NCBI RefSeq assembly: GCF_014384765.1
Contig: NZ_JACRSP010000002.1
Location: 310,001 to 374,000, forward strand
Origin: Feifania hominis
GTDB lineage: Bacteria > Bacillota > Clostridia > Oscillospirales > Feifaniaceae
DNA: 64,000 nucleotides
Direction of reading: 5' to 3'
Below the pieces are notes generated by a model, which ran no database searches, had not been told where the DNA came from, and saw only the letters and a list, made by a program, of their open reading frames with translations. A program made the position numbers and the translations under genes. Shown one piece after another: positions 16,698 through 23,907 of this stretch (position 1 is the stretch's first letter; each line of letters begins with the position of its first letter).

Positions 16698-17697
16698 ACA
16701 GCAGTCTCAGCCTCCCCTTGATCTCCTCGTAGCCGAGCCCGGCGCGCCGGCCCGCCATGATGATGCGAATCATCTTAAACTCCGTCTCCTTGGCGAGCAG
16801 ATAGCCCGCGAGCACCTCTTCCCCAAACGGGATGCGCCTCGCGCGGCGCACGGTGCGCATCTGGAAGTCGTCGCAGTACTGCTCGAGAGCGGCCATACCG
16901 CCCGGCTCACCGAGCAGCTTTGCCCCCTGTGAGACAAGCTCACCGTAGGCGCCGCCCTCAAGCGCCCGGACAAACGCCTCAACACCCGCGTCGTAGAGCG
17001 ACGCGAGGCGCTCAGGCGCAATCAGCCCGCCCACCTGCATGACGCGCGCGGCGAAAACCCGCGTCGCATTCATTCTCCTGAGGCGGAAAAAGGATTTGAT
17101 GTTGCTCACATCGACAACCGTGTCGACATAGCTTTTGAGATAGTCGCTGCCCGAGCGCAGGGCAAGGCGCTTCATATCAAGAAAGCAGTGATTGTCCAGA
17201 ATGATGTCAATCTCCTGCGGGTCGCCGCTGCGCTCAAACTGCTCAAAGGCCTGCTCCACACCCTCGGCCATGGGCCGCGTGAGCGCGCCGAAATCACGCT
17301 CGCGCACTGCGTGCACGAGCGCCTTGACCGGAACGCTGCCGCCTTTCATGTAGAAACTCTTCTCGGCGCCGCCGATCTCGCTTTTGACCGCCACCTTGAG
17401 GTTGTGGTAATCGGTCGGATAGAGAAAAATGTGAAAATTCTCAACCGACGGCGCAATGGACTGAATAAACTCATAGACGTCACTTCGCGCGTTCTCAATG
17501 AGCTCGTCATAGAAGTGCGCCTCGGCGGGGTCAATGTCACGGCTGTCGTAGCCGTGGTCGGCGAGAATTTTCAAAATCTCATCATTCGAGCGCGCGTCGA
17601 TGAGCTTCTCCACATCCTCCGACGTGAGAAGCGCATTCTCAAGCACCTTGATTTTGCCCGAGGCATATAAGTAGGCCGAGTCGTTTAGCTTACGCAA
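16690..17697 (-). CDS. atpC: V-type ATPase subunit C (d-type, rotor cap)
   Basis: A 335-residue, mostly helical subunit that sits on the membrane c-ring and couples it to D/F. Family features include the N-terminal LNDSAYLYASGKIKVLE and the ending EEIKGRLRLLYV. It follows atpE by 24 bases and overlaps atpF. Confidence 0.93.
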   Translation of the reverse strand: MRKLNDSAYLYASGKIKVLENALLTSEDVEKLIDARSNDEILKILADHGYDSRDIDPAEAHFYDELIENARSDVYEFIQSIAPSVENFHIFLYPTDYHNLKVAVKSEIGGAEKSFYMKGGSVPVKALVHAVRERDFGALTRPMAEGVEQAFEQFERSGDPQEIDIILDNHCFLDMKRLALRSGSDYLKSYVDTVVDVSNIKSFFRLRRMNATRVFAARVMQVGGLIAPERLASLYDAGVEAFVRALEGGAYGELVSQGAKLLGEPGGMAALEQYCDDFQMRTVRRARRIPFGEEVLAGYLLAKETEFKMIRIIMAGRRAGLGYEEIKGRLRLLYV

Positions 17698-17721
17698 CTG
17701 AGTATCCCCTCCCGTCCGGTA

Positions 17722-18324
17722 TCAGAACAGCGTCTTCGCGACCACAGGGGTCAGCGCCTCGCGGTGCTGGCGCAGCAGCGCGTCGAATGTGCAGTTGGTC
17801 TCGATCGCGCCGTCGCGCACCACAAAGCCGCTGGCTCTGATCTGCTCGTCACAGAGGATCTTCCCCTCAAACGAAACGCCCTGAGCGGCACAGGCGGCCT
17901 TGAGCGTCCCGGCAAAATCCGCGGGCAGCTTCTCAAAGTCGGCGCGGGAAAAACAGATCTCCTCCCGGCCGGTCGTGAGCGCGCGCGCCGCCATTGCGGC
18001 GACGGTCTTTGCAAACGGCTCGCCGACAAGCGCCGTAAGCCGCTCACCCGCCTTTTCAAAGGCGAGATCAATCATCTGCTGCTTTGCGGCGAGCTCGCGC
18101 TTGCGCGAATTCATCTTCTCGCCGGCGACAATGCGCTCGCGGCTCTTATCTGCGTCGTCACGCGCCCGCTCGAGCGCCGCGGCCCGCTCAAATTCGGCCT
18201 CGCTCTTGAGATCTTCCAAAATCTGTTTTCTGTTTTGCTCGGCCTGCTCCAGAATCTCACGCTCCAGAGTCACAGCCTCGCTCTCGATTCTCTCGAGAAT
18301 CTTCTCGATTCCAGCCACTGTCAC
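17722..18324 (-). CDS. atpE: V-type ATPase subunit E (peripheral stalk)
   Basis: A 200-residue protein with a charged helical N-terminus (residues 1-85, coiled coil with Glu/Lys/Arg heptads) and a globular C-terminal half ending in an FDALLRQHREALTPVVAKTLF-type tail. With subunit H it forms the stator rods. It lies seven bases after atpK. Confidence 0.92.
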   Translation of the reverse strand: MTVAGIEKILERIESEAVTLEREILEQAEQNRKQILEDLKSEAEFERAAALERARDDADKSRERIVAGEKMNSRKRELAAKQQMIDLAFEKAGERLTALVGEPFAKTVAAMAARALTTGREEICFSRADFEKLPADFAGTLKAACAAQGVSFEGKILCDEQIRASGFVVRDGAIETNCTFDALLRQHREALTPVVAKTLF

Positions 18325-18331
18325 ACTTCCT

Positions 18332-18823
18332 TTAAACAGGAATGTTCTGGATGCAGAGGAAGGAAATCAGCAGCGCCAGAACGGCGTAGGTCTCAACCAT
18401 CGCGGCGAAGATCATGCCCTTGGCAACCTCGTTGGGCTTTTTGGCTACGATGCCGATGCCGGCCGCCGAGACGCGGGCCTGGTAGATGGCCGAGATGTAA
18501 CCGACGATCGCCATCGGCATGGAGGCTGCGAGAATCGCAAGGCCCGACGAAGTCGAGACCGTGACCATGCCGCCGCCGATCAGACCGATTTTGATCATGA
18601 TGATAAAGGCGATCAGAGTGCCGTAGATGCCCTGGGTCGCCGGGAGCGCCTGAAGCAGCAGGCACTGGCTGAACTTGGACGGGTCTTCGCTGACCACACC
18701 GGCAGCCGCCTCGCCTGCGCGGCCGACGCCCTTGGCCGAACCCCAGCCGCAGAGAATGATGGTGATGGCCGCGCCGAGAATTGCGAGGAAGTTGCCGTTT
18801 AAGAAGATTTCGGAAAGTTTCAT
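18332..18823 (-). CDS. atpK: V-type ATPase proteolipid subunit K (c-ring), probably Na+-binding
   Basis: A 163-residue double-hairpin proteolipid with four TM helices. The ion ligands known from Enterococcus hirae NtpK are all present at equivalent places: Leu60, Thr63, Gln64 and Tyr67 in LPATQGIY, Gln115 in IYQAR, and the carboxylate Glu144 in MVETYA. This set marks Na+ translocation in studied enzymes (known); Na+ coupling here is an inference. It overlaps atpI by four bases. Confidence 0.95.
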   Translation of the reverse strand: MKLSEIFLNGNFLAILGAAITIILCGWGSAKGVGRAGEAAAGVVSEDPSKFSQCLLLQALPATQGIYGTLIAFIIMIKIGLIGGGMVTVSTSSGLAILAASMPMAIVGYISAIYQARVSAAGIGIVAKKPNEVAKGMIFAAMVETYAVLALLISFLCIQNIPV

Positions 18824-20781
18824 TGGTTTGTCTCCTCCTTGAATGTGAAATCGTTGTATTTTGTTTTAACTTGAAACGGTTCAAAGGGGCGTCCGCCGCT
18901 GCGGTAGAACTTGCTGAAGAACTCAACGTACTGCAATCTGCTCGCGTGCACATAGGAGCCGAGGATGTTGATGGCGATGTTGAACGTATGTCCCACCACA
19001 AACACAATTGCAAACAGAATGGCGCCCGGTATGGTCGGCCCGCCGAGCGAGCCCATGATGTTGAACACCGAGGAGATGACCGAAGTCGCCAACCCCAGCG
19101 CGAGAATGCGCGAGTAGGACAGGATATCCGATAAAAAGCCCGTGACATCGTAGAGGCTCAAAATGCCCGAGAAGAGCTTTTGAAAGATGTTTTTCTTCTC
19201 ACGGCCGCCGGTGAGCACAATGCCCACAACTCCGGCGAGGATCACATAGAGCCCCGCATTGCCCGGCACGAGCACCATCACGGCGATGCCGATGAAAACC
19301 ACATACCAGAAGCCGATGTCGAAGATCGCGTCGAGCACCTTGCCCTCGCGGATGAGCTGATAGGCCTGCACGGCCATACCGGCCATGATGTGAACCGCGC
19401 CGAGCACCACGCAGACAATCAGCATGGTCAGCGGGTCAGTCAGCGGGTCAAAGAAGACCTTGAGCCCGTAGCGGACGCCGGTGAACATCTCGGTGACAAC
19501 CGGGATCGCGTCGCCGAAGAAGCTGCCGTACACAAGCCCGACAAACATAGTTGAAAAGCCGCACTGGAACACAAGCCCCAGGATCTTTTTCATGGTGCCG
19601 CGCGGCTTGAGCTTTTTGAGCGCAAGCCCGCCGATGATGACCATCAGCAGGCCGTAGCCCGCATCCGAGAGCATCATGCCGAAAAAGAGCCAGAAAAACG
19701 GCGCCATGACCGTATTGGGGTCGAGCTCGCGGTACTTGGGCAGACTGTAGAGCTCGGTGATCATCTCGTAGGGCTCCACCGCGGCGGAGTTCTTGAGCAG
19801 AATCGGCACATCCTCGTCGCCGTTTTGCGCGTCCTGCGTGACGATGCAGACATCGTAGCCGCTGAGCGTCTGCTCGAGGTGGTCGGCCGCGGCCGCCGGA
19901 AGATAGCCTTTCAGATAGAACGTCTGGTCGGTTGTCGCCAGCTTTTCCCGCACGCGGATGGTCTGGAGAATGTAACCCGTGGCATCCTGCAGCAGCTCGA
20001 GCTTCTGGCCCTCGTCGGCATAGGTCTCGATCTGTTTTTGCAGCTCGGCGATCTCGCTGTCGATTTCGGCGATTCGTCCGCTGTTCGACGCGCTTATCTG
20101 CTGCGCGGTGCCCTCGACGTCCTTAAACGACACCCGGCCGAAGCCGAAGTCGCGCAGCGCGCGCATGGCGTCAGCCTCCTGCGAGGCCCAGACCGCCAAA
20201 AAGAGATAGTGTTGGTCGCGGTCGGTCGAAACCTCCTTGAGATAGCTCTCTTCCACCTGCTGCGCGAGCGCCTCGCGCACCGCCTCCACTGTATAGCTTG
20301 CCGGAATGGTGCCGCAGAGCAGCTCCACATGCCGCGTCGGTCTCATTCGCAGATCCACATCGAGTGTCAGCCACGGCTCGAGAAGTTCGTTTTGTGCCGC
20401 AAGTCTCGTGGCCTCGCTTCGCAGCGCGTCAATCGACGACACATGGGCGCTGATCTCGTCCGCTATGCGAAGCACCTGTTCCCTGTCGCGGTAGGCGCTG
20501 AGCAGCTCGTCCTTGGTGACGATGGGCTTCTGGGCGAACATCGCGCGCTTCGGCAGATAGGGGAATACCGCGGCGAGCGCCCTTGTGAGCCGCTCGGCGA
20601 CATCCTGCGCCTGCGCGCTGTCCCCATCTGCGCTGTCGCGCGTGAGCAGCGCCGCTGCCTCACCGTCCGCTGCGGCGTCGCTGATCTCGACATAGCCGAG
20701 CGCCGCGAGCTGCTGCAGAATCTCCGCACGATCCGCCTGCATACCGATCAGGGAGAGCGTTTTCATCTTTACTACTGACAT
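18820..20781 (-). CDS. atpI: V-type ATPase subunit I (a-type, membrane stator)
   Basis: A 653-residue subunit with a cytoplasmic N-terminal half (residues 1-340, with coiled-coil stretches near 95-130 and 220-270) and a C-terminal membrane half of about eight TM segments. Within the membrane half, SYSRILALGLATSVI carries the essential Arg that faces the c-ring ion site. It overlaps atpH by ten bases. Confidence 0.95.
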   Translation of the reverse strand: MSVVKMKTLSLIGMQADRAEILQQLAALGYVEISDAAADGEAAALLTRDSADGDSAQAQDVAERLTRALAAVFPYLPKRAMFAQKPIVTKDELLSAYRDREQVLRIADEISAHVSSIDALRSEATRLAAQNELLEPWLTLDVDLRMRPTRHVELLCGTIPASYTVEAVREALAQQVEESYLKEVSTDRDQHYLFLAVWASQEADAMRALRDFGFGRVSFKDVEGTAQQISASNSGRIAEIDSEIAELQKQIETYADEGQKLELLQDATGYILQTIRVREKLATTDQTFYLKGYLPAAAADHLEQTLSGYDVCIVTQDAQNGDEDVPILLKNSAAVEPYEMITELYSLPKYRELDPNTVMAPFFWLFFGMMLSDAGYGLLMVIIGGLALKKLKPRGTMKKILGLVFQCGFSTMFVGLVYGSFFGDAIPVVTEMFTGVRYGLKVFFDPLTDPLTMLIVCVVLGAVHIMAGMAVQAYQLIREGKVLDAIFDIGFWYVVFIGIAVMVLVPGNAGLYVILAGVVGIVLTGGREKKNIFQKLFSGILSLYDVTGFLSDILSYSRILALGLATSVISSVFNIMGSLGGPTIPGAILFAIVFVVGHTFNIAINILGSYVHASRLQYVEFFSKFYRSGGRPFEPFQVKTKYNDFTFKEETNQ

Positions 20782-21095
20782 GATCCCTCCACAACCTCCG
20801 ACACGATCAAATCGACCGCGGTCTCAAGTTTGGGCTCCGCCGAGCGGCGGATCAGCTCACAGGTCTCATCCGTCTTCTGCGCGATCTTTTGCGCCTCGCG
20901 CTCTCCCTCGGCCCGAGCCTCAGCGAGCACCTGCTCCACCTGGCGCCTGGTCTCGGCGGACATGCTCTCCCGCAGGGCGCGGCCCTCCGCGGCCGCGTCG
21001 GATGTGATCTGCTTTGCGCGGGCCTGGGCCGCAAGCTTCTTCTCCTCGGCACGCGCCTCGGCCTGCTTTACCTGTTCGATCAGTTCCATTGCCAT
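20772..21095 (-). CDS. atpH: V-type ATPase subunit H (G-type peripheral stalk coiled coil)
   Basis: A 107-residue, almost wholly helical protein rich in Ala, Glu, Lys and Arg (residues 5-85), the partner of subunit E in the stator rods. It is the first gene of the nine-gene operon. Two in-frame ATGs lie six bases apart; the upstream one is used here, and neither has a strong ribosome binding site (GGTGAG). Confidence 0.87.
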   Translation of the reverse strand: MAMELIEQVKQAEARAEEKKLAAQARAKQITSDAAAEGRALRESMSAETRRQVEQVLAEARAEGEREAQKIAQKTDETCELIRRSAEPKLETAVDLIVSEVVEGSCQ

Positions 21096-21163
21096 TTTCT
21101 CACCATCCGTCCAAAGCCAAAATATCAGAAAAACAGGGCGTCAATCCAAAAAATACAGTAAAA

Positions 21164-21192
21164 ATTATATCGTAACCGGCCGCGAAACTCAA
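21164..21192 (-). promoter_or_regulatory. Sigma-A promoter of the V-ATPase operon
   Basis: On the minus strand TTGAGT (21187-21192), a 17-bp spacer and a perfect TATAAT (21164-21169), about 70 bases upstream of atpH. Confidence 0.65.
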
Positions 21193-21350
21193 GCGATTTT
21201 TGTAAAGATATCATAAATACCAATTTCCCTCAGCCCCGATGTCTGTGCAATTTTTCACAATAGGACAATTCCCCTCTTTTGCACTCACTTTGCTTATCAT
21301 TCCCGAAACTGCCGCGATGTGCGCAGCGATTCTCAGCGCCATCTCAAGAA

Positions 21351-21379
21351 AAAAGCCGTTTCGCTCACGAAACGGCTTT
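21351..21379 (-). terminator. Terminator overlapping the stop codon of the membrane-protein gene
   Basis: AAAGCCGTTTCG (21352-21363) pairs perfectly with CGAAACGGCTTT (21368-21379) around CTCA, followed leftward by a run of T. The upstream arm encodes the last residues of the gene ending at 21365, so coding sequence and terminator share bases. Confidence 0.88.
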
Positions 21380-21889
21380 CTCCCCCGCCTGCTGTGTCTC
21401 ATCCGGCGGCGCAGGGCGGCGGCGCAGGCGGATGACGATGCCCGCAGTCAGATGGCCCACGGCCAAAACACGCACCGCCGCGTCGACATAGAAAAAGAAG
21501 ATCGGCTCAAAGAGAAAGACGGCCGAAAAAATCCCATCCGCAATCAAAATCACAACGGCCACAATCAGTGCCGCAAGACTTCCGCGGCGGGCAAAATACC
21601 ACAGAATCAACGCCACCAGATAGATGGCAAGGTACGCAAGCGCCCCCATGAAAATCAGCTCATAGACAATTGCGCCAAAGGTGTACATGAGCTCCAGATT
21701 GACAAAGTCCAGAAGCCGTGTCAGACCGAAAGAAAAGCAGATGGTGTAACCCGGCGCAAATTCGTAGAACACCGAGAGCACGAAGTAGACCGTGTTGACC
21801 ACTGACAGCACACACAGCGCCGGTAGCCACCACAGCGACCACCTCGCGCATCTGTTTGGAATGATCCGTTTGATCTCGCCGCGCTTCAT
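21365..21889 (-). CDS. Hypothetical membrane protein, four to five TM segments
   Basis: A 174-residue protein with a basic N-terminus and hydrophobic segments near 20-42, 70-98 and 103-125, and a weaker one near 135-152, then an Arg/Pro-rich tail. I do not recognise a family. It overlaps the thioredoxin reductase-like gene by four bases (ATGA), so the two are co-expressed, and it may be a membrane partner of that flavoprotein (inference). Confidence 0.7.
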   Translation of the reverse strand: MKRGEIKRIIPNRCARWSLWWLPALCVLSVVNTVYFVLSVFYEFAPGYTICFSFGLTRLLDFVNLELMYTFGAIVYELIFMGALAYLAIYLVALILWYFARRGSLAALIVAVVILIADGIFSAVFLFEPIFFFYVDAAVRVLAVGHLTAGIVIRLRRRPAPPDETQQAGEKAVS

Positions 21890-22743
21890 CCGAGCCTCCT
21901 GACATAGTCGATGACGCCCTTGGCTGCGACTGCGCCGTCGCCGACGGCCTTTGCCACCTGCAGAAAGCCGCCGGTCACGTCGCCCGCGGCGAAGAGACCG
22001 TCAATGTTGGTTTTCATCCGTGCATCGACAGCGATGCGGTTTTCAAGGGTGGCAATGCCGGTCTTGCGCGCAAGGTCGAGCGCCGATGCCGTGCCGAGTG
22101 CCACAAAGAGCCCCGCGAGCTCCTCGCGCCCGCCGTCCTCAAAGCGCACCGCCTCGAGGCGATCGCCTCCCTCCACGGCCGTGATGCGCCGCGGCTCCAC
22201 GCGAAAGCTGGAAAAGTCGGCGGTGAGCGGCGCGCCGTCCGTGAGCAGAACAATGTCCTGCGTAAAGGCTGACAGCTCGCCCGCTTCGGCGAGCGCGTAG
22301 TCGCCCGCACCGAGCACGCCCACTTTTTTCCCCCGGTAGAAAAAACCGTCGCACACCGCGCAGAAGCTCACGCCCCGCCCCTCAAACTCGGTGAGATTGA
22401 GGTGCTGCGCCTTTTTGCGCGCCGTGCCCGTGGCAAGTATGAGCGCACGGCTCTCGTACTCCCCGGCCGTGGTCGAAACGGTGAAGTACTCCTCCCGCTT
22501 TACGGAGAGCACCTCACACTCGACCACCTCCGCGCCGAGGCGCTGCGCCTGGCGCTCGCCGTTTTGCAGCAGCTCCATGCCGCCGACCGGCTCGGTAAAG
22601 CCGTAGTAGTTTTCGATTTTGTCCGTCTTTGCAAGGGCGCCGTAATCCTTGGCGACAACGAGTGTCTTAAGATTGGCCCTCGCAGTATAGATCGCGGCCG
22701 AGATCCCCGCGGGACCTCTGCCGATGATGATGACATCGTACAT
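21886..22743 (-). CDS. Thioredoxin reductase-like flavoprotein lacking the NADPH motif
   Basis: A 285-residue member of the low-Mr thioredoxin reductase family. The FAD motif (GRGPAG, residues 8-13; the usual GGGPAG with an Arg), ATG near residue 105, the redox pair Cys128-x-x-Cys131 and the C-terminal GLFAAGDV FAD block are present. The second Rossmann domain is degenerate: GAGDYA stands at 145-150, but the HRRxxxR motif that binds the NADPH phosphate is replaced by LLTDGAP. The protein is also shorter than the usual 305-320 residues. Clostridial ferredoxin-dependent flavin thioredoxin reductases lack NADPH motifs in this way. AAAGGAGG precedes the ATG. Confidence 0.85.
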   Translation of the reverse strand: MYDVIIIGRGPAGISAAIYTARANLKTLVVAKDYGALAKTDKIENYYGFTEPVGGMELLQNGERQAQRLGAEVVECEVLSVKREEYFTVSTTAGEYESRALILATGTARKKAQHLNLTEFEGRGVSFCAVCDGFFYRGKKVGVLGAGDYALAEAGELSAFTQDIVLLTDGAPLTADFSSFRVEPRRITAVEGGDRLEAVRFEDGGREELAGLFVALGTASALDLARKTGIATLENRIAVDARMKTNIDGLFAAGDVTGGFLQVAKAVGDGAVAAKGVIDYVRRLG

Positions 22744-22878
22744 CCTGTCGCCTCCTTTATCCTATGTCTATCATAACAATTTCACAAAAACAAGTCTATG
22801 CTTTTTGGACAGTTTGCATGAATTTTAATACAACACTAAATTTTGCACTATTTTATTCGTTTTTTTCTCCAAAAACTA

Positions 22879-22907
22879 TTGCATTTTTCTTCGATCTATC
22901 GTATTAT
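22879..22907 (+). promoter_or_regulatory. Sigma-A promoter of the structured RNA
   Basis: TTGCAT (22879-22884), 17 bp, then TATTAT (22902-22907). The start is expected near 22914. The 130 bases before it are AT-rich and also hold the weak leftward promoter of the flavoprotein gene. Confidence 0.65.
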
Positions 22908-22912
22908 ATAGA

Positions 22913-23253
22913 CAGAAAGAAAGAGGTGATTCCATTGTACAACGCAAGTTGATCGAACATCTCCCCTTTCGTGATTGCCTAAGGCAATTTAAATAGAGTA
23001 CCCAAGGCAAGTTCCAAATCCCAGCGTGTTATTCCCGCATACCCCTGAATGGTCATCCATTCCGAAGCAAGGCATATCTCAGGAAAAATCCCGAGAACGA
23101 CCGAGGGCTTCCAAGTTACTGTATGGCAGACGGAATCACAAAAAACTGGGCAGAGGAAAAACGCAGAAAGGTACCCAAGAAGGAGCGACGCAAATGTCGG
23201 ACAGTCCAATCAAAAACTAAAGCCCCATCCGTATGTGCTGCGGATGGGGCTTT
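22913..23253 (+). ncRNA. Probable stand-alone structured RNA, family not identified
   Basis: A 600-base gap without a credible gene holds a promoter, about 260 bases of nested pairing and an intrinsic terminator. Possible nested stems from outside in are 22998-23002 with 23170-23174; 23020-23024 with 23146-23150; 23026-23028 and 23031-23035 with 23137-23139 and 23132-23136; and 23038-23042 with 23121-23125. Local hairpins are 22974-22979 with 22983-22988 and 23047-23052 with 23057-23062. Unpaired stretches are purine-rich (around 23139-23170). The downstream gene is convergent, so this is not a leader. It lacks the signatures of RNase P, tmRNA or SRP RNA. A 6S-like RNA or the clostridial raiA RNA are possibilities I cannot test. 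Confidence 0.6.
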
Positions 23254-23260
23254 GGTTTTT
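23219..23260 (+). terminator. Intrinsic terminator of the structured RNA
   Basis: A perfect 13-bp stem (23219-23231 with 23241-23253) with a nine-base loop, followed by GGTTTTT. Confidence 0.9.
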
Positions 23261-23312
23261 CGTGGGACGTCGGAATGCTCCATTCATCCATTCTCCCCTG
23301 AGACGGGGCTTC

Positions 23313-23335
23313 AGAGGGCGAAAGCCCTCTTTTTT
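23313..23335 (+). terminator. Second rightward terminator
   Basis: AGAGGGC and GCCCTCT around a GAAA tetraloop, followed by five or more T on the plus strand. It backs up the first terminator; its T-run lies on the rightward strand, so it does not serve the leftward gene next to it. Confidence 0.8.
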
Positions 23336-23340
23336 GACGC

Positions 23341-23889
23341 TCAGGCAAGATTCCCCTCGCGCAGCACCTGCCCGTCGAGGGCCTTGATCTGCCAGAGGCC
23401 ATCCTCCCAGGTCATGTAGCTCGGCGGATTGCCTCCCTTTGGAATGGCAAGCGAGCCGGGATTCAGATACCAGACGCCGCCGTCGACGCGCCGCATCTCG
23501 GGCAGATGGGTGTGGCCGTGCAGCAGCACATCGCCTGGCTGCAGCGGCGGCAGAGCATCCTCATTGTGAACATGTCCATGGGTGACAAAGACCGTGCGCC
23601 CGCCGAGAAAGAGCAGCATATAGTCGGCCAGAATCGGAAATTCGAGCACCATCTGGTCGACCTCGGCGTCGCAGTTGCCCCGCACGCAGAAGAGTTCGTG
23701 CTTCATCTCATTTAAAAGGGCAATGACCTGCTTTGGCGCATAGTCGCGCGGCAGATCGTTTCGCGGCCCGTGGTAGAGCAGATCCCCGAGCAGCAGCAGG
23801 CGCTGCGCCCCCTCGCGGGAGTAGCACTCGCGCATGCGCTGCGCATAGTAGTACGAGCCGTGCAGGTCGGACGCGATCATCAGTTTCAT
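23341..23889 (-). CDS. yfcE: YfcE/MJ0936-family phosphodiesterase
   Basis: A 182-residue metallophosphoesterase. All metal-site blocks are visible: SDLHG near residue 7, GDLLYHGPRN, RGNCD, THGHVHN and HGHTHLP, and the family ending NPGSLAIPKGG. YfcE hydrolyses artificial phosphodiesters with Mn2+; its natural substrate is unknown. The ATG at 23889 is used because AGGAGA lies upstream and MKLMIASDLHG is the standard start. Confidence 0.93.
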   Translation of the reverse strand: MKLMIASDLHGSYYYAQRMRECYSREGAQRLLLLGDLLYHGPRNDLPRDYAPKQVIALLNEMKHELFCVRGNCDAEVDQMVLEFPILADYMLLFLGGRTVFVTHGHVHNEDALPPLQPGDVLLHGHTHLPEMRRVDGGVWYLNPGSLAIPKGGNPPSYMTWEDGLWQIKALDGQVLREGNLA

Positions 23890-23907
23890 AGTTGTTCTCC
23901 TGTTCAA

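Noticed and set aside
22764..22952. A 62-codon open frame in the gap before the structured RNA
   Set aside because: It spans the promoter, is AT-rich with no ribosome binding site and resembles no protein.
22914..23253. RNase P RNA, tmRNA or SRP RNA in the intergenic gap
   Set aside because: The conserved blocks of each (GAGGAAAGTCC, the tmRNA tRNA-like ends, the GGAAG-type SRP loop) are not present in the right context.
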